The notes under the pieces: model-generated
Told to the model about the DNA's origin: nothing
The model's database searches: none
The model's input: the letters and a program-made list of their open reading frames with translations, nothing else
Source of the DNA: Nitrospirota bacterium
GTDB lineage: Bacteria; Nitrospirota_A; Leptospirillia; Leptospirillales; Leptospirillaceae
Reading direction: 5' to 3'
Assembly (NCBI GenBank): GCA_021838585.1
Contig: JAKCDE010000008.1
Coordinates: forward strand, 1-51,352
DNA length: 51,352 nt
Shown: in pieces, positions 24,865 through 32,486 of the stretch
How positions within the stretch are numbered: position 1 is the first letter of the stretch
How the letters are laid out: each line of letters begins with the position of its first letter
Program-made: the position numbers and the translations under genes

Positions 24865-26561
24865 TCGCCCTGAAAGACGTCGGTCCGGGTGATTCCGCCC
24901 ACCAGGCGCCGGTTCCTTTCATTGTCGATGACCGGCAGAAACTCGAAGTCCTTTTCGTTCATCTTTGCGATGGCGTTCAGGATCGGCTCTTCGGCCGTGA
25001 CCGTCACGACATTGGTGACCATGGCCTTTCCGACGGTCGTTTTCTCCCATGTCTCCGGCGGAAAACGGTCCAGGTCATAGAGGGAAAAGATCCCGACGAG
25101 ATGGGGGCCGCCCGGGACCTCTTCCGTGACCGGATAGATCCGGTGCAAATGACGGAAGATGAAATGTTCCCGGAACTCCTGAAGGGAGATATCAGGCGAG
25201 ACGCTGACCACATTGCGGATCATGGCGTTCCGGACGGGAAGGTGGAATCGGTTGGAGAGGTGGATGTCCTCCCTGTCCCGCTGGTGGGTGGAGATGGAGG
25301 TGGAGCCGCTGACGACATAGCTCACCACCGTGCCGATCAGCCCCGGAATCAGGTAGCCCGAGCTGTGTGTCGCTTCGGCGATGAAGACCACGGCGGCGAG
25401 CGGAGTCTTGTATCCGGCGGCGAGGAAGGCCGACATCCCCATGACCACGCCGAAGTCGTAGGGTTCGAGTCCGGCCACCTGGGCCACGACGCTTCCGGTC
25501 GCGGCCCCCAGGCAAAGGAGGGGAAAGAAGGAGCCCCCGATCCCTCCGGCGGAGAAGGTGAAAATCACCGCCACTGCCTTCAGGAAAAAAAGAACGACGG
25601 CCATTTCGACGGGGGTGTTCCCCGTGAGAAGGTGCTGGATGAAAATGTAGCCGGGCCCCAGGGGAAGGGCTTCCCCATAGGCCTTGGTCGCGATGAATCC
25701 GGTCAGCCCCAGAACGAGCGCCGCCAGGATTGGCCGAGGTCCCAGCCGTCCCTTCCCCTGGGAGAACCATTTTTTTGTGGCCCGATAGATTCGGATGAAC
25801 AGAGTCGTCAAGAGTCCGCAGACCAGTCCGATGACCAGGACGGAGAGGAAGTCCTTGAAGTGGAACTGCGCCTTCGCGGCCAGGGAAAAGAGGGGGGCTG
25901 TGCCGGCGAGGCTCACCATGACGATGTAGGAGCTGACGCTCGATATCAGGGTCGGAACGAGGGCGTTGGGAGCGATGTCGGACCGGTAGGGAACCTGGAG
26001 GACGAAGATGGCCCCGGTGAAGGGGGCCTTGAACATGGCCGAAAGCCCTGCCGCCGCCCCGGCGAGAAGCATCACCCGTTGCTCTTCGTAAGGGAGCCGA
26101 AGCCAGCCGAAGGTCCGGTCGACAAGTGAGCTCACCACCCCGCCGATATAGGTCGAGGCCCCTTCGAGGCCGGCCGATCCTCCGAAGCCCAGGGTCGCGA
26201 TGTAGGCCGGAATCTTGTAGAGGGCGTTCCGAAGGGGGACCTTTCCACGGAACTCATGGTAGCTCTTGATGATCTCCTCGGTCCCCCCCGCATTGTCGAC
26301 CCGCCCGGTCGAGAGGACGAAACGGGCCACGAGGACCCCGATCATGGGGATGAGGATGACGACAAGGTGGTTCTTGAAGGCGGTGTTGTACAGGGTCAGG
26401 AAGAGGAGACGATAGACGACCCGTTCGATCAGATAGACGAAAAAACCGGTGACGGAACCGATCAGGACCGAGAGAAAGATGGTCCGCCAGAAGGTGTTCA
26501 GACGGCCGATTGTGCCGAGGATAAGCCGTGTCTGAAGCTTGATGCGGCGTCTAATCTGCAC
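24846..26561 (-). CDS. ClC-type chloride channel/antiporter with C-terminal CBS pair
   Basis: About 571 residues from a GTG at 26561. The frame continues open far upstream into the FAD monooxygenase gene, but that part is Pro/Arg/Gly-rich shadow. Residues 15-430 are polytopic and follow the ClC order. The gating loop usually written GxEGP reads GLEGAS: glutamate kept, proline lost. The third selectivity motif GxFxP appears as GGSFFPLL. The first motif, usually GSGIP, is replaced by GGTEEII. Two CBS domains fill the last 130 residues (VRNAMIRNVVSVSP and VGKAMVTNVVTVTAEE). Such CBS pairs usually bind adenine nucleotides. Cl-/H+ exchange would suit acid resistance, but the changed motifs leave ion choice open. 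The start has no strong ribosome site. Confidence 0.82.
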   Translation of the reverse strand: MQIRRRIKLQTRLILGTIGRLNTFWRTIFLSVLIGSVTGFFVYLIERVVYRLLFLTLYNTAFKNHLVVILIPMIGVLVARFVLSTGRVDNAGGTEEIIKSYHEFRGKVPLRNALYKIPAYIATLGFGGSAGLEGASTYIGGVVSSLVDRTFGWLRLPYEEQRVMLLAGAAAGLSAMFKAPFTGAIFVLQVPYRSDIAPNALVPTLISSVSSYIVMVSLAGTAPLFSLAAKAQFHFKDFLSVLVIGLVCGLLTTLFIRIYRATKKWFSQGKGRLGPRPILAALVLGLTGFIATKAYGEALPLGPGYIFIQHLLTGNTPVEMAVVLFFLKAVAVIFTFSAGGIGGSFFPLLCLGAATGSVVAQVAGLEPYDFGVVMGMSAFLAAGYKTPLAAVVFIAEATHSSGYLIPGLIGTVVSYVVSGSTSISTHQRDREDIHLSNRFHLPVRNAMIRNVVSVSPDISLQEFREHFIFRHLHRIYPVTEEVPGGPHLVGIFSLYDLDRFPPETWEKTTVGKAMVTNVVTVTAEEPILNAIAKMNEKDFEFLPVIDNERNRRLVGGITRTDVFQGEWASLL

Positions 26562-26686
26562 GTGTGAAGTCCGTCCGCTGTGATGTCGATCTGTTCCGGC
26601 AATCTCCCCCCGGATCGGCGCAGGCGTCCATGACACAAGGATACCTTCAAACGCGTGAAAATAGCAAAATGGACCGTTGGTGCGGC

Positions 26687-27973
26687 CTATCCCGGGAGAA
26701 GGCCGGCGAAAAGGGCCCGGAGCTTGTCCCAGGGAGTGAGGGGGACGATCCGTGTTCCGCCGATGGTCGTCACGATCTTGTTCTCCAGGGCGGGCATCCG
26801 GCCGATTCCCCGAAAGGCGGCTTCCCGGAGGCGGACGACGAACGGATTCCCCGAGTTCCAGACATGGGTCATCTCGTCGGCCAGCCGGTGGAGGGCCCGA
26901 GTCACGGGAATTCTCGCCTTTTCGTACGGGAGAAGGGATTCCCGGCGGACGAGGGGAGCCGAAAGAAGGGCCTTTGAAAGGACCGGGGCGAGGACCCGGG
27001 CATCCTCCATCGCCTGGTTGCGTCCCTGGGCCACATGGGGGTTCATGGCGTGTGCGGCGTCTCCCATCAACACAATGCCGTCGTCGCACCAGCGCTCGAG
27101 ATCGACCTTCCACACCGGCAGCTCCATGAATCGGCCGGGGTCGTCGAGGCCGTTCCTGGTGGCTATTTCGGCAAAGCCCGGAATCTGGCGGTCGAGACGG
27201 CCGAGAACGTGCGCGGTGCCCCCCGCGAAGAATTTTTCCCGGTCCCTGTTGGGAAGAAGAACGAGAAAGAATCGTCGGCGGTCCGAGACCGAAAAGAAAA
27301 AGAAGATCGAGCGGGGACCCAGGAAATATCGCCCGGAAGTATCGGCAATGGCGGGAGGGAGGCTCGCGAGATCTTCCGGAAGGAGCAGGGAGCCTCCGAG
27401 GTAGGAGTCCCGGTAGGGAGCGGCGGTTCCGGGAATCTTCGCGATTTCGCGGACCCGGGAGTGGCGACCGTCGTCTCCGACGAGGATCCGGGCGAGGACA
27501 GTCCAGGTTTCCCCGCCCCGTTCGTAGGTGGCCGTTACCCCGGACGAGTCGACGGAGAAGCCCCTGAAGTCCGACTCGTGGCGGATGACGACATGGGCGT
27601 GGGAGGAAAGATTTTTTGCGAGAAGATGATCCATCAGGTGAGGCTCGATGGCCAGGGCGTAGTGAAAGGGGCTTGGGCCCGCTTCGTAGGAGGACTTCAT
27701 GAGGAGTCGCCCCCCCTCATCGAGGAAATCGAAGCTCCGGTAGACGGTATGGGGGAGTTTTTTAAGTTCGTCGAGGAGTGAGAGTTCCTCCAGGATCGAA
27801 AGCCCCAGCGGCTGGACGAGTTCCCCCCGGTGGACCGGATCGAATGCGGGACGGCGATCGAGAATGAGGATCCTGAATCCCAGGGGGGCGAGATAGTTGG
27901 CCAGGGTCAAGGCTCCGATTCCCGCTCCCGAGATCACGATGTCAAAGGCTTCCGTGCGATTGTCAACGGTCAT
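26687..27973 (-). CDS. FAD-dependent monooxygenase, UbiH/PHBH-like
   Basis: A 428-residue group A flavin monooxygenase. The N-terminal dinucleotide fold is VISGAGIGALTLA (GxGxxG at 16-21). The NADPH/FAD DG motif is VGDDGRHSRVR. The second FAD motif is GIVLMGDAAHAMNPHVAQG. These three place it with p-hydroxybenzoate hydroxylase, UbiH and related enzymes that use NAD(P)H and O2 to hydroxylate or oxidise aromatic or polyene substrates. Nothing in the sequence fixes the substrate. The start codon overlaps the end of the large lipoprotein gene by 11 bases, which indicates coupled translation. A link to quinone or terpenoid modification is possible; a halogenase role is unlikely because the WxWxIP motif is not seen. 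Confidence 0.88.
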   Translation of the reverse strand: MTVDNRTEAFDIVISGAGIGALTLANYLAPLGFRILILDRRPAFDPVHRGELVQPLGLSILEELSLLDELKKLPHTVYRSFDFLDEGGRLLMKSSYEAGPSPFHYALAIEPHLMDHLLAKNLSSHAHVVIRHESDFRGFSVDSSGVTATYERGGETWTVLARILVGDDGRHSRVREIAKIPGTAAPYRDSYLGGSLLLPEDLASLPPAIADTSGRYFLGPRSIFFFFSVSDRRRFFLVLLPNRDREKFFAGGTAHVLGRLDRQIPGFAEIATRNGLDDPGRFMELPVWKVDLERWCDDGIVLMGDAAHAMNPHVAQGRNQAMEDARVLAPVLSKALLSAPLVRRESLLPYEKARIPVTRALHRLADEMTHVWNSGNPFVVRLREAAFRGIGRMPALENKIVTTIGGTRIVPLTPWDKLRALFAGLLPG

Positions 27974-29573
27974 AGAAGGTTTCTCCGGGATGCGGACGTC
28001 TGGATGGATAATAGGCTTTGGCCAAATTCCGGGCGATGTCGCGCGCGCATTTATGCCATGCCGACAGTGTCGCTCTTTTTCTGGAAAATCCCCGGCTTGA
28101 GATGGACACCTTTTTTCTCCAGAGGATAACCCCCCGGTCGACCAGTGTTTCCATCAGGGTCATCCGGGTGGTGGCGATCGAAAAATCGCGTCCGGTCCGG
28201 AAGGACTCCTTCAGGGAGAGAAGATCGATCCGCAGGAATGCCCGATTCCCGGAGAGAAGGAAGGCGGGAGGGGCGCCGGGACAGCTCAAAGCCCCTTTGA
28301 CGAGGGTGCAGAGAGTGAGGTCCTGTTTCCGTCCTTCCGTCATGAAGAAGGTTCGGATTGCCTGTTCTTGCTGGAAAGGTCCGGGGCCATCAATGGTCAG
28401 GAGGAGCGGATGGAGAGCGCGTCTGTGATAAAAACGGAAATGAACATCCAGCAATGTGTTCTTGAGGATTTTCCGGAAATGGGGACGATCGAGGGGGGTC
28501 CCGGGGACCGGCCGATAGAATCCTTCGAGGAAGCCGTGATGGCCCGGGACATAAACTCGGGAGAGGGTGCACTCCCCGGTCCCCCCAGTGCCGGTCGGCT
28601 GACAGGAAAGCTCAAGCGGAGGGCGGAGCCGGTAAGTGGGTTGCCTGAAAAGGGCCGCCTCCCAGCGGAGCGTGGTCGGGGAGAGAATGGGCCGCCTGTT
28701 GCCGAACAGCCAGGACGGCTCAGGAAAAACAAGATGCTCCGGCTTCGGGGAGGGACGAAGGGAGGCGATGAAGACAAGCCCGGAGAGACCCGGAGGATGA
28801 GGACCGATCCGAATGGAGGCTCTTTCCGTCAGTCGGGTCGGAGGGCGCGTGGTTTCGCCCAGGGAAAGCTCCGTAGAGGAGGGATCCAGGGAGAGGCGGA
28901 GAGCCCGGAGGCTCTTCCGCCAGAGCGATTCGACGGAGGTCCGTTCATGGAGGATCTTTCGTCGGGTCGAAGGAGAAAACGAATGGAGTGAGTGGATCGA
29001 TCGGTCGGCCTTGAGGGCTTTTCGCAGGGCGTCCAGAAAACGGGAGCCATCTTTTTGAAGGAGAAACATCCGGGCTTTTTCCCGCTCGGACTCCATCCTG
29101 AAGGCGGCCCTCCGGTCCGCTCGGGAAAGTTCTCCGAGAAGCGACTGTTCGTAGCTTCTGGGCACTTTCAAAAGAATATAAAGGGAGGTGCGGTGGAGGT
29201 AGGGTCGGTCCTGGCTTTCCTTATAAGTGCGGATCCATCGGTCGGCAATGGAGGGGGCCTCATTGTCTGATCCCAGACGAAACCATGTCTCCTTTTCGGA
29301 AGGAGTCAGGCGATAGCCGTCCTTTGCCAGGGCTTGGGAAAACTGATCGAAAGCCTCCGAAAGGGCCTTCGCCAGGGCAGCGGACGATGTGTGTGCCTTT
29401 CGGGCATGGCCCGAAAACCAGAGCGACTCCGGGGATGCGGGCGGGAGATGGGTCACGAAGAGAGGTCTGTTCGGCGGATCCTGGGCGATGAGGAGGTCAG
29501 GGGGGGATGAGGAGAAAGACGGAAAAAAAGTGCAGGAGCAGAGGGAAAAAAACAAAAAAGGCACAAGCAGCAT
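27963..29573 (-). CDS. large lipoprotein of unknown function
   Basis: A 536-residue protein from ATG 29573; the frame extends to 29747 but the upstream part overlaps zwf and lacks signal features. Residues 1-14 form a lipoprotein signal (MLL, hydrophobic FLFFS, then LCSC), with C14 the lipidation candidate, so the protein should be tethered to a membrane on the periplasmic side. The region about 60-190 is helical (ALAKALSEAFDQFSQALA) and the later part has beta-rich, Pro- and Arg-rich stretches. I recognise no domain. It lies 53 bases after zwf and overlaps the FAD monooxygenase start by 11 bases, so it belongs to the same transcript. No paralogue is visible in the window. Confidence 0.65.
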   Translation of the reverse strand: MLLVPFLFFSLCSCTFFPSFSSSPPDLLIAQDPPNRPLFVTHLPPASPESLWFSGHARKAHTSSAALAKALSEAFDQFSQALAKDGYRLTPSEKETWFRLGSDNEAPSIADRWIRTYKESQDRPYLHRTSLYILLKVPRSYEQSLLGELSRADRRAAFRMESEREKARMFLLQKDGSRFLDALRKALKADRSIHSLHSFSPSTRRKILHERTSVESLWRKSLRALRLSLDPSSTELSLGETTRPPTRLTERASIRIGPHPPGLSGLVFIASLRPSPKPEHLVFPEPSWLFGNRRPILSPTTLRWEAALFRQPTYRLRPPLELSCQPTGTGGTGECTLSRVYVPGHHGFLEGFYRPVPGTPLDRPHFRKILKNTLLDVHFRFYHRRALHPLLLTIDGPGPFQQEQAIRTFFMTEGRKQDLTLCTLVKGALSCPGAPPAFLLSGNRAFLRIDLLSLKESFRTGRDFSIATTRMTLMETLVDRGVILWRKKVSISSRGFSRKRATLSAWHKCARDIARNLAKAYYPSRRPHPGETFYDR

Positions 29574-29626
29574 GGGATTCCGCCTTGCAGAATCCCTTGA
29601 GGAGTCAGTCACCAATGAGGGATTTC

Positions 29627-31180
29627 TCAGACGGATGAGGGTTCGCCGATCCGGCCCTGCTCTTCGGGACCGTCGGTTCCTGCTGTATAGAATCGGAGCG
29701 GAGATGTCTTCGACAGATCCCCGAGGAAGGGGGCCATGAAGTTCCATGAGTTCTCCACTTCGTCGTTTCGGGCGAAGAGTGTGGAATCTCCGACGATGGC
29801 GTCATGGAGGAGACGTTCGTACGCTTCAGGGGATTTTGCGCGGTAGGCCTGCTGGTAGGAAAAGTCCATCTCGACGGGATCGATCACGAAGGAACTCCCG
29901 GGCCGCTTGATCCCGAACCGGAGGGAGATCCCCTCGTTTGGCTGGATCCGGATGATCAGTTCGTTGGGAACGGTCCCGGGCGATCCAGCCAGACGGAAGA
30001 GGGCGAATGGAAAGTCCTTGAAGATGATCCGCACCAGAGTCTCCCTCCGGGACATGCGTTTCCCGGCCGTCAGGAAGAAGGGGACTCCGGCCCACCGCCA
30101 GTTCTGGACCTCGACCCTCATCCGGACGAAGGTGGGGGTTTCGGAGAGGGGAGGGATCTTGGGTTCGTTCCGGTAGCCCGGGACGGGAACGCCGTCGACC
30201 TCCCCCACGGTGTACTGGCCCCGGACGATCGTCCGGGGAATATCTTCTGTCCGGATCGGTTTGAGTGAGCGGAGAACCTTGACCTTTTCGTCCCGGATGG
30301 ATTCGGCCTCGAACGCGACGGGGGGGTCCATGGCCGTGAGGGTCATCAGCTGGAAGAGGTGGTTCTGGACCATGTCCCGGAGAATGCCGGCCTCTTCGAA
30401 ATAGCCCCCGCGTCCCTCGACACCCACTGACTCGTGGACGGATATGTGGACGCTCCGGACAAAGATGTTGTTCCAGATGTTCCCGAAGACCGGATTCGAA
30501 AGGCGGAAGACGACGATGTTCTGGACCGTCTCCTTGCCGAGATAATGGTCGATGCGAAAGACCTGGGTCTCCGAGAAGACCTGGAGAACTTCCCTGTTCA
30601 GGTCCCGGGCCGAGGCCAAGTCCCGTCCGAAGGGCTTTTCGACGATGATGCGGGTGAATGGTTCCGGCTTTTCCGTCACGCCGTCGTTGATCTTCGACAG
30701 TCCGAAGCTCCCCAGATTCCGGATGATCGGGACGAAGTAGCTGGGCTGGGTGGCCAGGTAATACAGAACATTTCCGCCGGTCGGTTTACGGAATTCATCG
30801 GAAAGAAGTGTTGTCCGGATGGCGGTATATCCGTTGGGGTCGTCGAAGGTCATGGGGTGGTAAAAGATCTTTTTCTCGAATTCGGTATAGAGCTCGAGAT
30901 GGTTGGAACTTCGGGAGAATGTCTGGACCGATGCCCGTAGCTCTCCCCGGAACTCCTCGTGGGTCTTCGGACTTCTGGCGACACCAAGGATCCGCGTTTC
31001 CGGATGGAGAAGCCCGTCCACCATCAGGTCGAAAAGGGCCGGAACGAGCTTGCGATGGGTCAGGTCTCCCGAGGCTCCGAAGATGACAATCGTCAGTGGA
31101 GGGGTCTCCAAGGTTGGCGGAGGGGGCTGAACTTCTCCCATGCCCGCTCCCTGAAAGGGAGACTGGAGGATGCTGGTCAA
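29627..31180 (-). CDS. zwf: glucose-6-phosphate 1-dehydrogenase
   Basis: A 517-residue cytoplasmic enzyme that oxidises glucose-6-phosphate to 6-phosphogluconolactone and makes NADPH. The dinucleotide motif is FGASGDLTHRK (34-44), and the active-site signature RIDHYLGKE (209-217) supplies H212 and K216. The second conserved block EKPFGRD is present around 181-187. Length is normal. The start may be TTG 31180 (GGAAAGGA six to seven bases upstream) or ATG 31141 (AGGGAG five bases upstream); both leave the first fold intact. It follows transaldolase and transketolase on the same strand. No 6-phosphogluconolactonase or gnd gene is here, so completion of the oxidative branch lies elsewhere. Confidence 0.97.
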   Translation of the reverse strand: MTSILQSPFQGAGMGEVQPPPPTLETPPLTIVIFGASGDLTHRKLVPALFDLMVDGLLHPETRILGVARSPKTHEEFRGELRASVQTFSRSSNHLELYTEFEKKIFYHPMTFDDPNGYTAIRTTLLSDEFRKPTGGNVLYYLATQPSYFVPIIRNLGSFGLSKINDGVTEKPEPFTRIIVEKPFGRDLASARDLNREVLQVFSETQVFRIDHYLGKETVQNIVVFRLSNPVFGNIWNNIFVRSVHISVHESVGVEGRGGYFEEAGILRDMVQNHLFQLMTLTAMDPPVAFEAESIRDEKVKVLRSLKPIRTEDIPRTIVRGQYTVGEVDGVPVPGYRNEPKIPPLSETPTFVRMRVEVQNWRWAGVPFFLTAGKRMSRRETLVRIIFKDFPFALFRLAGSPGTVPNELIIRIQPNEGISLRFGIKRPGSSFVIDPVEMDFSYQQAYRAKSPEAYERLLHDAIVGDSTLFARNDEVENSWNFMAPFLGDLSKTSPLRFYTAGTDGPEEQGRIGEPSSV

Positions 31181-31262
31181 GGGTCATCCTTTCCTTTTCG
31201 ACGGTCCGTGGATAAGAAGCCGCGGCTCCTCCCGAGGCAGGAAGGAGCCGAGACCCGCAGGA

Positions 31263-32441
31263 TCAGTTCTTCCGTATCGCGGCGATTTTCTTCTCGGTGC
31301 TCTCCCTGAGGCTTTCGAAGGATTTGTTGAAGGCCTCGACCCCTTCCCGGATCAGCTGGTTGTAGGCCGACTCGAGGGAGATGCCGAGAGCCTTGATCTC
31401 ATCAAGAACCTTGTAGGGATTGGGCAGGGATTTGTCTTCCATGTATCGGTCGATGGTCCGCTTCGCTTTTCCGTGGTCGGCGAAGGCCCGGAGCGTTTCG
31501 GCGGGAACGGTGTTGACCGTGTCGGGGGCGATCAGCTCCTGGACATAGAGGATGTCGGAGTATTTCGGATTTTTTGTCCCGGTCGATGCCCAGAGCGGAC
31601 GCTGGACGCGAGCCCCTTTTTCGGCGAGCCCCTTGAAAAGAGGGCTCCCGAAGATCTCCCTGAAGCTTTCGTAGATGATCTGGGTGTTGGCGATGCCCGC
31701 TTTTCCTGCGAGTTCACCGGCTTTTCGGGAAACGGCCGGGTCGGAAGATTTGGAGGCGATCTCTGCAAGGAGCCGATCGATGAGAGTGTCGAGACGGCTG
31801 ATGAACAGGCTCGCCACGCTGTGGATCCGGGAGGGGTTGTGGCCCTTCGCGACATAGTCCCGAAGACCTTCGATGTAGGCATTGGCGGCCTGCCTGTAGG
31901 CATCCGGAGAAAAAAGAAGGGTCACGTTGATGGAGATCCCCTCCGAGATCAGCTGACGAATGGCGGGAATGCCTTCCGGGGTTCCGGGGATCTTCACGAG
32001 GAGATTGGGGCGATCCACCATCTGGTGGAGTTTTCTGGCCTCTTCGACCGACTCCTTCGTGTCGTGGGCTAAAAGAGGGTTGACCTCGATCGAGACATAT
32101 CCATCCCCAAAACGGGAGTCGTCGTAGACGGGTCTGAAAAAGTCGCATGCGCGCCGGACATCCTCGACCATCAGAAAACGGATGATGTCGGTCGCGCTGT
32201 GGTTTTCCCGGGCAAGGCGCGCGATCTCGACATCGTAGTCCGTCGATCCGTTGATGGCCTTTTCGAAGATGGTCGGATTCGAGGTGATGCCCCGTATCCC
32301 GACTGAACAAATGAGTTCTGTCAGTTCCCCTGAATCCATGAGGTGGCGGCTGATGGTATCCAGCCAGACGCTCTGACCTTCTTTCAGAAGGTCAGCCACC
32401 GGGCCTTTCGGGGCAATGGGAGGAAGTTGTCCGGTCGTCAT
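31263..32441 (-). CDS. tal: transaldolase
   Basis: A 392-residue TIM-barrel enzyme transferring dihydroxyacetone units between sugar phosphates in the non-oxidative pentose phosphate pathway. The Schiff-base lysine is K150 in NLLVKIPGT. The N-terminal ITSNPTIFEKAI and the downstream INVTLLFS are family signatures. Length and the GIANTQIIYESF stretch place it with the longer bacterial transaldolases. The ATG follows AAGGAG by six bases. It lies 45 bases after tkt and before zwf on the same strand, so the three form a pentose-phosphate unit supplying NADPH, ribose and erythrose phosphate. Confidence 0.97.
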   Translation of the reverse strand: MTTGQLPPIAPKGPVADLLKEGQSVWLDTISRHLMDSGELTELICSVGIRGITSNPTIFEKAINGSTDYDVEIARLARENHSATDIIRFLMVEDVRRACDFFRPVYDDSRFGDGYVSIEVNPLLAHDTKESVEEARKLHQMVDRPNLLVKIPGTPEGIPAIRQLISEGISINVTLLFSPDAYRQAANAYIEGLRDYVAKGHNPSRIHSVASLFISRLDTLIDRLLAEIASKSSDPAVSRKAGELAGKAGIANTQIIYESFREIFGSPLFKGLAEKGARVQRPLWASTGTKNPKYSDILYVQELIAPDTVNTVPAETLRAFADHGKAKRTIDRYMEDKSLPNPYKVLDEIKALGISLESAYNQLIREGVEAFNKSFESLRESTEKKIAAIRKN

Positions 32442-32486
32442 CGAAGACTCCTTTTTAATGCGGGTTCCATTCCTGTCGGCGTCGGA

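Noticed and set aside
23335..24873. 512-codon plus-strand frame antisense to the DUF4010 gene
   Set aside because: Extremely Gly/Glu/Asp/Arg-rich translation, the expected shadow of a hydrophobic membrane protein.
26562..27113. N-terminal extension of the ClC-like frame into the FAD monooxygenase gene
   Set aside because: The extension is low-complexity Pro/Arg/Gly sequence and overlaps conserved monooxygenase codons. The fold begins after the GTG at 26561.
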